A stretch of DNA of 38,297 nucleotides, taken from assembly GCF_947038635.1 (NCBI RefSeq), contig NZ_CAMQXC010000009.1, forward strand, positions 1 to 38,297, read 5' to 3'. Each line of letters starts with the position of its first letter. The first letter of the stretch is position 1. The DNA comes from an uncultured Cetobacterium sp. (lineage in GTDB: Bacteria; Fusobacteriota; Fusobacteriia; Fusobacteriales; Fusobacteriaceae). Positions 32,184-38,297 of this stretch are shown here, one piece after another. The notes below the pieces were generated by a model that had not been told where the DNA came from, made no database searches, and saw only the letters and a program-made list of their open reading frames with translations. Position numbers and translations under genes: made by a program.

Positions 32184-32854
32184 TGGAAAAAATATTATGT
32201 AATAGTGAAGTAGATTTTAATTTAGTTAATAAAATTAAAAGAGAAGAGTTTAAAGTTATTAAAGATTTAAAAAACGATAACAGAAGCAAAGTTACGTTAA
32301 TCGATATTGATGGAAACAAATATGTTTATAAAATTCCTAAAGAAAAGAATAACCGTATATGGCAAAGAATAACTTCTTTAATTAGAGGAAGTGAAAGTAA
32401 AAGAGAATATGAAAATTATTTAAGAATAAAAGAAAATGGTTTTAAAGGACCTATCCCTATAATGTATTGGGAAAGGAAAAATTTTGGAATATGTGTTGAT
32501 TCATTTTTAGTAAGTTCATATTTATCTGGAAAACCAGCGACTCAAAAAAATTTAAAAATAGTAGAAAAAGAACTGAGAAAAATACATGCTAAAGGTTATT
32601 TACATGGAGATTCTCAATTGAGTAATTTTATAGTAGAAAATAATGAAATTTATTTAATAGATGCAAAATTAATAAAAAATAAATATGCAAAAGCAGGAGA
32701 AACCTATGAATTTATATATTTAGAAGAAAGTTGTCATAAAGAGATTGATATTTATGATAAAAATACTCTAAGTTATAAATTAGCAAAAAGTTTAAATAGT
32801 TACCTGCATTGGATTGGAAGAGTGAAAAAAGCAATTCGAAGAAAGGAAAGATAA
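32183..32854 (+). CDS. LPS core heptose kinase, WaaY (RfaY)-like
   Basis: A 223-residue protein-kinase-fold enzyme. It has a reduced N-lobe KVTLIDIDGNKYVYKIPKEKN (Lys for ATP), the catalytic loop GYLHGDSQLSNFIV (about 144-157, HGD in place of HRD) and the metal-binding YLIDAKLIKN. The basic C-terminus (WIGRVKKAIRRKER) could contact membrane phosphate. WaaY/InaA-type proteins phosphorylate heptose II of the core, and the position between two heptosyltransferases supports this. Phosphorylation of another core sugar is possible. The start overlaps the previous stop (TAATG), and the next gene starts 1 nt after its end. Confidence 0.82.
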   Translation: MEKILCNSEVDFNLVNKIKREEFKVIKDLKNDNRSKVTLIDIDGNKYVYKIPKEKNNRIWQRITSLIRGSESKREYENYLRIKENGFKGPIPIMYWERKNFGICVDSFLVSSYLSGKPATQKNLKIVEKELRKIHAKGYLHGDSQLSNFIVENNEIYLIDAKLIKNKYAKAGETYEFIYLEESCHKEIDIYDKNTLSYKLAKSLNSYLHWIGRVKKAIRRKER

Positions 32855-32855
32855 A

Positions 32856-33854
32856 TTGAGAGTTTTAATAATAAGACTTAGTTCTATAGGAGATGTAATA
32901 CTGACTACTCCTGTTTTAAAAGAACTGAAAAAAAAATATCCAGATATAATTATAGATTTTTTAGTTATGGAAAATTTCAAAGATGCAATATCAGGATGTC
33001 CTTATATAGATAATTTAATTTTATTTAATAAAACAAAACATGATGGTTTAAAAAACATGATAGCATTTGGAAAAAAATTAAAATTAAATAATTACGATTA
33101 TGTATTTGATTTACATGCTAAAGTGAGATCAAAAGTTATAAGTAATACAATTGGAAGTAAAACATATACGTATAAAAAAAGAAGTTTATTAAAAAGTATT
33201 TTAGTTAAAACTAAGGCAATAAAGTATAAAGTTGATGATACAATTATTAGAAATTATTTTGGTGCTTTTAAAGTTTTGGGATTAGAGTATAAAAGTGAAG
33301 ATTTAACTTTTAGTTTTGAAAAAAAAGATTTAGAAAAATTAGAAACACTTTGTATAGAATACGACAACGTTCCGATGATAGCCCCAGGAGCTTCAAAGGA
33401 AACTAAAAAATGGACAAAAGAAGGATTTGCACAATTATCAAAACTACTTTATAATAAATATGGAAAGAAGCCAATTATAATAGGAGCAAAAAATGAGTAT
33501 GAAATGTGTGAAGAAATTAAAAATCTTGCAGATGGGTTTGCTATAAATTTAGCTGGAAAATTAACTTTAAAAGAAAGTGGAGCACTACTTTCAAAAGCCA
33601 GATTTTTAGTTACGAATGATTCGGGGCCATTTCATATAGCAAGAGGAGTTAAATGTCCAACATTTGTTATATTTGGTCCAACTAGTCCAGGAATGTTTGA
33701 ATATGATGAGAATAATACATTAATCTATTTAAATGAACCTTGTTCACCTTGTAGTTTACATGGAGATAAAGTGTGCCCACAGAAACATTTTAATTGCATG
33801 AAAAAATTAAATGCAGAAATGGTTATGAAAGTAATAGAAAAAAATGGGAGGTAA
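32856..33854 (+). CDS. Family 9 glycosyltransferase (heptosyltransferase-like) 3
   Basis: A 332-residue GT-B enzyme. The start is TTG 32856 with gaaaggaaag upstream; no ATG is available before the conserved RVLIIRLSSIGDVILTTPVLKELKKKYPDIIIDFLV. Other GT9 hallmarks are VFDLHAKVRSKVI, MIAPGASKETKKWTKEGFAQL, LAGKLTLKESGALLSKARFLVTNDSGPFHIARGV and FGPTSPGMF. A Cys-rich tail follows (EPCSPCSLHGDKVCPQKHFNCM). It resembles heptosyltransferase I/II. Together with the two preceding GT9 enzymes it would extend or branch the LOS core. recA follows 6 nt after the stop. Confidence 0.85.
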   Translation: MRVLIIRLSSIGDVILTTPVLKELKKKYPDIIIDFLVMENFKDAISGCPYIDNLILFNKTKHDGLKNMIAFGKKLKLNNYDYVFDLHAKVRSKVISNTIGSKTYTYKKRSLLKSILVKTKAIKYKVDDTIIRNYFGAFKVLGLEYKSEDLTFSFEKKDLEKLETLCIEYDNVPMIAPGASKETKKWTKEGFAQLSKLLYNKYGKKPIIIGAKNEYEMCEEIKNLADGFAINLAGKLTLKESGALLSKARFLVTNDSGPFHIARGVKCPTFVIFGPTSPGMFEYDENNTLIYLNEPCSPCSLHGDKVCPQKHFNCMKKLNAEMVMKVIEKNGR

Positions 33855-33860
33855 TTGAAT

Positions 33861-34934
33861 ATGGCAAAAAAATCAGTAGATACAACAACAGATAAGTCAA
33901 AAGCTTTAGAAACAGCATTAAAGCAGATAAGAAAAGATTTTGGAGAAGGATCAATAATGAAACTTGGAGAAAACCAAGGTATGAATATTGAAGTTATTCC
34001 AACAGGGAGTATAAATTTAGATTTAGCTCTTGGTTTAGGAGGCGTTCCTAGAGGAAGAATTATAGAAGTATATGGTGCAGAGAGTTCAGGAAAAACAACA
34101 ATAGCATTACACATAGTAGCTCAAGCACAAAAAATGGGAGGAGTAGCAGCATTTATAGATGCTGAACATGCATTAGATCCAGTATATGCAAAAGCTTTAG
34201 GTGTAGACGTGGAAGAATTATTAATTTCACAACCAGATTTTGGAGAGCAAGCGTTAGAAATTGCAGATATGTTGGTTAGATCAGGAGCAATTGATGTTAT
34301 AGTTGTTGACTCTGTAGCAGCTTTAGTTCCAAAAGCAGAGATTGATGGAGAGATGTCAGACCAACAAATGGGTCTTCAAGCTAGATTGATGTCAAAAGCT
34401 TTAAGAAAATTAACAGGATCTATAAATAAATCAAAGACAACAATGATATTTATAAATCAAGTTAGAGATAAAATTGGTGGATTTAGTTTTGGACCTCAAA
34501 CAACTACAACAGGTGGAAAAGCTCTTAAATTCTACTCTTCAGTAAGAATGGAAGTTAAAAGAGTTGGAAGTGTAAAACAAGGTGAAGAAGTTATAGGTAA
34601 TGAAACAGTAGTAAAAGTTACAAAAAATAAGGTAGCTCCTCCGTTTAAAGAAGCTAAATTCCAAATTATGTACGGTAAGGGAATTTCTAGAGTAGGAGAA
34701 ATTTTAGATATGGCCTTAGACAATGATATAGTTGCAAAATCTGGAGCTTGGTTCAGTTTTGGTGATATTAGACTAGGACAAGGAAAAGAAAATGTAAAGG
34801 CTAGATTAGAAACTGAACCAGAATTATTAGCAGCAATTGAAGAAAAAATAAACCAACTTCTAGAAAAAAATACAATAGTACTACATACATCAGAGGGAGA
34901 AGAAGTTGAAGCTGAAGAGATTACTGAAGAATAA
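33861..34934 (+). CDS. recA: Recombinase RecA
   Basis: A 357-residue recombinase. It has Walker [10 protein letters not shown] (about 68-76), [39 protein letters not shown], and Walker-B/L1 and L2 regions [40 protein letters not shown]-terminal domain follows, with [20 protein letters not shown] and an acidic tail [13 protein letters not shown]. It catalyses strand exchange and would receive single-stranded DNA from DprA. L2 reads [14 protein letters not shown] rather than the common GVMFGNPETTTGG, a modest family variation. The tracked TTG 33855 is only 3 nt from gggagg; ATG 33861 is better. It overlaps recX by 29 nt. Confidence 0.97.
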   Translation: MAKKSVDTTTDKSKALETALKQIRKDFGEGSIMKLGENQGMNIEVIPTGSINLDLALGLGGVPRGRIIEVYGAESSGKTTIALHIVAQAQKMGGVAAFIDAEHALDPVYAKALGVDVEELLISQPDFGEQALEIADMLVRSGAIDVIVVDSVAALVPKAEIDGEMSDQQMGLQARLMSKALRKLTGSINKSKTTMIFINQVRDKIGGFSFGPQTTTTGGKALKFYSSVRMEVKRVGSVKQGEEVIGNETVVKVTKNKVAPPFKEAKFQIMYGKGISRVGEILDMALDNDIVAKSGAWFSFGDIRLGQGKENVKARLETEPELLAAIEEKINQLLEKNTIVLHTSEGEEVEAEEITEE

Positions 34935-35466
34935 GTATCTCTTTGAAAATGGATTGAGTATAGGTCTGAATAATGAAATAATAAACAAATATGATTTAAA
35001 AAGGAGAGAGGAGCTATCTCACGAGGAATACTTACAAGTGTTAGAGTTAGCTGCTCTCTCTACTTCATATTATTATTTAGCTAAAAGAGATTATACCAAA
35101 AAAGAGATATATAATAAATTGCTACAAAAATATTGGGAAAAAAATCCAATAGTAAAAGTTATAAAAAGATTAGAAGAAGCTGGTTATATTGATGATAAAG
35201 AATTTGCTATATCATATGTAAAAACTAAAAAATGTGGTAAGAAAAAAATAATATATGATTTAAAATTAAAAGGAATAACTTCTGAAATTATAGAAGAAGC
35301 ACTAAGTTTTTATGAAGAGGAAGATGAGTTAGAAGAATTATCTAGAGCGTGGGATAAACTAGGAGAAAAAGAGGAGCAAAAAAAAATAGCCTCTCTTATG
35401 AGAAAAGGATTTTCGTATAGCGATATAAAAAGAGTTATAATCAAAAAAAGGGAGGAAGAATGTTAA
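34906..35466 (+). CDS. recX: Regulatory protein RecX
   Basis: A 186-residue protein built from tandem three-helix repeats: [27 protein letters not shown] (repeat 1), [40 protein letters not shown] (repeat 2, with the RecX motif GYIDD..A..Y) and [18 protein letters not shown] (repeat 3). RecX caps RecA filaments and lowers RecA activity, matching its place directly after recA. The start is TTG 34906, inside recA, with gggag 7 nt upstream. The residues it adds ([20 protein letters not shown]) align with the normal RecX N-terminus. TTG 34954 is a weaker alternative. It overlaps the next gene by 7 nt (ATGTTAA). Confidence 0.85.
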   Translation: MKLKRLLKNKYLFENGLSIGLNNEIINKYDLKRREELSHEEYLQVLELAALSTSYYYLAKRDYTKKEIYNKLLQKYWEKNPIVKVIKRLEEAGYIDDKEFAISYVKTKKCGKKKIIYDLKLKGITSEIIEEALSFYEEEDELEELSRAWDKLGEKEEQKKIASLMRKGFSYSDIKRVIIKKREEEC

Positions 35467-36185
35467 CATTATTAAAAGTTACATTAGTAGCACTACTAAA
35501 TTTTATGTATTTAACGTTATTTAAATCTAGTAAGATAAAAAAAATGTCTAAAGATAAAGCTCCATTTGCCGCAAGAAAAGAGTTGAAAAAGCTTTCTGAA
35601 AGAATAGTAAAAGCAGCTAAAATAGATTTAGAAGTAGTATATTTAGATGAGATAGCATATAAAAAGATGAAGCTAGAGGATGGAATAGTGATAGTAGCAA
35701 ATCACGCAAGTAATTTAGATATACCAGTTATAGTTACAGCTTTAAGTATACCAGTAGGTTTTGTTGCTAAAAAAGAGATGGAAAACTGGCCATTTTATTC
35801 AATGTGGATGAAAATGAGCAATTGTATATTTTTAGACAGATCTAATCCAAGAGAAGGGATAAAAAGCATAAGAAAAGCAGTGGAAATCGTTAAACAAGGA
35901 TATCCAACTGTAATTTTTCCTGAAGGTGAAAGAACTTTAACAGGAGAAATTGGAAATTTTAAAAAAGGAAGTTTTAAATTAGCAACAGAAACTGGTGGAA
36001 TCATTTTGCCGTTAACAATAGATGGAACTTTTTTTGTTCAAAATAGAAAAAGCATTCTAATAAAGCCAAATAGAAAAGTTAGATTGACTGTAGGAAAACC
36101 GATAGATTTGAGAAAAATAAGCCAAGAAAATAGCAAAAACATTAGTGAGATTGTTCGAGAATTGGTAGTTAAAGAGATGAAGTAA
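35460..36185 (+). CDS. plsC: 1-acyl-sn-glycerol-3-phosphate acyltransferase (PlsC family)
   Basis: A 241-residue membrane-associated acyltransferase. It has an N-terminal hydrophobic helix ([21 protein letters not shown]), motif I NHASNLD (about 79-85, NHX4D catalytic), motif II FLDRSNPREG, motif III FPEGERTLTGEIGNFKKGSFKLA, and motif IV IILPLTIDG. PlsC makes phosphatidic acid from lysophosphatidate. A homologous O-acyltransferase acting on another lipid cannot be excluded. The ATG overlaps the recX stop (ATGTTAA), so translation is coupled. Sharing an operon with recA-recX looks like simple adjacency. Confidence 0.87.
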   Translation: MLTLLKVTLVALLNFMYLTLFKSSKIKKMSKDKAPFAARKELKKLSERIVKAAKIDLEVVYLDEIAYKKMKLEDGIVIVANHASNLDIPVIVTALSIPVGFVAKKEMENWPFYSMWMKMSNCIFLDRSNPREGIKSIRKAVEIVKQGYPTVIFPEGERTLTGEIGNFKKGSFKLATETGGIILPLTIDGTFFVQNRKSILIKPNRKVRLTVGKPIDLRKISQENSKNISEIVRELVVKEMK

Positions 36186-36249
36186 AAAAATAATTAAAAA
36201 ATAACCACTAAATAAGTATAAAATTAATCGTTAAAAACTTGGGAAAAGT

Positions 36250-36278
36250 TTGACACTAGTTATTATTTGTGCTATAAT
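36250..36278 (+). promoter_or_regulatory. Consensus promoter of pflB
   Basis: TTGACA (36250-36255), 17 nt, TATAAT (36273-36278), preceded by TGC (extended -10): a full match to sigma70-type consensus. An inverted repeat AAACTT-N5-AAGTTT (36235-36251) overlaps the -35 and is a candidate operator. The 90-nt leader holds a TTAAG-N5-CTTAA repeat (36290-36304) and ends with caggagg. Confidence 0.85.
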
Positions 36279-36368
36279 CTCCTTGAAAATTAAGTTGAGC
36301 TTAACAGGGCTTAAACGAAAAATATAATTGGAATATATATTATTTATAATCCACTCAGGAGGAAAAAG

Positions 36369-38297
36369 ATGGAAAACTTACAATCTTACTGGTCAGATTT
36401 CAAAGGAAACTTATGGAAGAAAGAAATCAATGTTAGAGATTTCATTCAGAACAACTACACACCATACACTGGGGATGAGTCATTCTTAGTTGGAGCTACT
36501 GAAAATACAAAAGCTGTTTGGTCAAAGTTAACAGAAATGTTCAAAGAAGAGATTGCAAGAGGTGTTTATGATGCAGAAACTAGAACTCCTCAATCAATAA
36601 CTACTTATGGACCTGGATACATTTCAAAGGATAACGAGTCAATCGTAGGACTACAAACAGATGCACCATTAAAGAGAGGAATCTATCCAAAAGGTGGATT
36701 AAGAATGGTTGAAAACTCTTTAAATGCATATGGATATGAAATTGATCCAATAACAAAAGAGATTTTTACAAAATATAGAAAAACTCATAACGAAGGAGTT
36801 TTCTCAGCATATACAGATGATATGAAAGCTGTAAGAAAATCAGGAATCGTAACTGGATTACCAGATGCTTATGGAAGAGGAAGAATAATTGGAGACTACA
36901 GAAGAGTAGCTTTATACGGAGTAGATAGATTAATCGAAGAAAGAAAATTCGAATTAAAGAAAGCTGAAGCTCCAGAATTAACTGAAGAAATCATCAGAAA
37001 AAGAGAAGAAATAACAGAGCAAATTAACGCGTTAAAAGCATTCGTTAAAATGTGTGCTTCTTACGGATTTGACGTAACTAAGCCAGCATCAAACGCAAAA
37101 GAAGCTGTACAATGGGTATACTTTGCATACTTAGCAGCTACAAAAGATCAAGATGGAGCAGCAATGTCAGTTGGAAGAACTGCAACATTCTTAGATATAT
37201 ATATTGAGAAAGATTTAGCAAAAGGATTAATTACTGAGGATGAAGCTCAAGATTTAATCGACCAATTTATCATAAAATTAAGAATTATCAGATTCTTAAG
37301 AACTCCAGAGTACAACGATTTATTCTCAGGAGATCCAACTTGGGTAACTGAAGCTTTAGGAGGAGAAGGAGTAGATGGAAGAACTTTAGTTTCTAAAACA
37401 GCGTTCAGATATTTAAATACTCTTTACAACTTAGGACCAGCTCCAGAGCCAAACTTAACAGTATTATGGTCACAAAAATCTCCAGCAAACTGGAAGAGTT
37501 TCTGTGCTAAAGTTTCAATAGATACATCAGCAATTCAATATGAAAATGATGATTTAATGAGACCAGAGTTAGGAGACGACTACGGAATCGCATGTTGTGT
37601 TTCTCCAATGAAAATAGGAAAGCAAATGCAATTCTTCGGAGCTAGAGTAAACTTACCAAAAGCTTTATTATATGCTATCAACGGTGGAAGAGATGAGAAG
37701 TCAGGAGCACAAGTAGCACCTAAATTCGAAGGAATCACTTCTGAGTACTTAGATTTTGATGAAGTAATGGAAAAATATGACTTAGTATTAAAATGGTTAG
37801 CAGGAGTATACATCAACGCTCTAAAAGTTATCCACTACATGCACGATAAGTATTCTTATGAGGCATTTGAAATGGCACTTCATGATGTAGAAGTTTTAAG
37901 AACACAAGCATCAGGAATCGCTGGATTATCAATCGTTGCTGACTCATTAGCAGCTATTAGAGATGCAAAAGTAAGAGTAATCAGAGATGAAAGAGGAATC
38001 GCTGTTGACTTCGTAAGAGAAGGAGAATATGTAGCATTCGGAAACAACGATGATAATACAGATAAATTAGCAGTTGAAATAATGGAGAAATTCATGAATT
38101 ATATCAGAACTCATGAAACTTACAGAAATTCAAAAGCTACACAATCAATCTTAACTATAACTTCAAACGTAGTTTATGGAAAGAAAACAGGAACTACTCC
38201 TTGTGGAAGACCAGCAGGAACTCCATTCTCTCCAGGAGCTAACCCAATGAACGGAAGAGATACAAGAGGAGCAGAGCAAGTGCTGCTACTGCTCCTC
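36369..38297 (+). CDS. pflB: Pyruvate formate-lyase, 3'-truncated at the window end
   Basis: 643 codons are open from ATG 36369 (RBS aggagg) to the last base, so it is missing from the ORF track. The sequence [33 protein letters not shown] and TYGPGYI, with the adjacent catalytic cysteines Cys409-Cys410 in GIACCVSPM, identify PflB, which converts pyruvate and CoA to acetyl-CoA and formate. So do [15 protein letters not shown] and [27 protein letters not shown]. The C-terminal ~110 residues, including the glycyl-radical glycine, lie beyond the window. From about 38275 the frame reads EQVLLLLL, which is not PflB; it is an inverted artefact. The activase gene pflA is not visible. Confidence 0.95.
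   Translation, partial: MENLQSYWSDFKGNLWKKEINVRDFIQNNYTPYTGDESFLVGATENTKAVWSKLTEMFKEEIARGVYDAETRTPQSITTYGPGYISKDNESIVGLQTDAPLKRGIYPKGGLRMVENSLNAYGYEIDPITKEIFTKYRKTHNEGVFSAYTDDMKAVRKSGIVTGLPDAYGRGRIIGDYRRVALYGVDRLIEERKFELKKAEAPELTEEIIRKREEITEQINALKAFVKMCASYGFDVTKPASNAKEAVQWVYFAYLAATKDQDGAAMSVGRTATFLDIYIEKDLAKGLITEDEAQDLIDQFIIKLRIIRFLRTPEYNDLFSGDPTWVTEALGGEGVDGRTLVSKTAFRYLNTLYNLGPAPEPNLTVLWSQKSPANWKSFCAKVSIDTSAIQYENDDLMRPELGDDYGIACCVSPMKIGKQMQFFGARVNLPKALLYAINGGRDEKSGAQVAPKFEGITSEYLDFDEVMEKYDLVLKWLAGVYINALKVIHYMHDKYSYEAFEMALHDVEVLRTQASGIAGLSIVADSLAAIRDAKVRVIRDERGIAVDFVREGEYVAFGNNDDNTDKLAVEIMEKFMNYIRTHETYRNSKATQSILTITSNVVYGKKTGTTPCGRPAGTPFSPGANPMNGRDTRGAEQVLLLLL
38266..38297. repeat. Inverted tail at the right window end (probable fold-back artefact)
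   Basis: GAGGAGCAG (38266-38274) is inverted at 38289-38297. The reverse complement of the tail 38275-38297 encodes the residues PflB should have after RGA (VAALA). The last 23 bases are therefore the opposite strand of the sequence that should follow. Confidence 0.75.

Noticed and set aside
33725-34114. Minus-strand ORF of 129 aa across the GT9/recA junction
   Set aside because: It is antisense to two strongly recognised genes and has no recognisable motif.
1-38297. CRISPR arrays, insertion sequences, prophage, tRNA or rRNA genes
   Set aside because: No repeat-spacer pattern, transposase, phage protein or RNA-gene signature was recognised on reading. A tRNAscan or CRISPR search would be needed to be certain.

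Overview
This window looks like one contig of an AT-rich, diderm, anaerobic bacterium, most likely Fusobacteriota (Fusobacterium/Cetobacterium-like). I infer this from three things: strong A/T codon bias; outer-membrane genes (a TonB-dependent receptor and LPS heptosyltransferases) beside Firmicutes-like gene order (ricT-trmN6; dprA-topA-trmFO-xer); and a pta-ackA / pyruvate:ferredoxin oxidoreductase / pyruvate formate-lyase fermentation set. The genus is not proven. Both window ends carry short inverted copies of adjacent sequence inside genes (tcdA on the left, pflB on the right). These look like fold-back assembly or amplification chimeras, not biology.

Layout. 1-1211: end of tcdA, a flavodoxin and a rhodanese. 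1215-2966: a promoter, a 19-codon leader peptide rich in proline codons, mutually exclusive RNA pairings, a strong intrinsic terminator, then the Na+/proline symporter putP. This has the architecture of a proline-responsive transcription attenuator and is the most interesting signal here. 2980-3456: ogt on the minus strand, sharing a terminator with putP. 3590-7536: a cobalamin riboswitch with a BtuB-like receptor, then a separately promoted BtuF-like binding protein overlapping a metal-dependent TIM-barrel protein of unknown function. 7606-13131: ricT, trmN6, uvrB, xseA and a TPR protein. 13144-18845: dprA, topA, trmFO and a Xer-type recombinase that lacks the usual first catalytic arginine. 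18883-23084: YqeH-type GTPase, pseudopilin-like membrane protein, FAD-dependent dehydrogenase, ftsY. 23218-29273: pta, ackA and pyruvate:ferredoxin oxidoreductase (por/nifJ). 29398-33854: a lipooligosaccharide core cluster (GT2, three GT9 enzymes, a WaaY-like kinase). 33861-36185: recA, recX and a PlsC-type acyltransferase. 36369-end: pflB, truncated by the window end and absent from the ORF track because it has no stop.

How the parts fit. PFOR and PflB both turn pyruvate into acetyl-CoA, and Pta-AckA turns that into acetate plus ATP. The receptor, binding protein and riboswitch form part of a B12 acquisition route; no BtuCD is visible here. Nearly all genes are on the + strand. Several promoters match TTGACA-17-TATAAT with an extended -10 (TGn), which helped correct several ORF-track starts (putP, topA, trmFO, pta, ackA, por, recA). 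No tRNA, rRNA, CRISPR array, insertion sequence or prophage was recognised.
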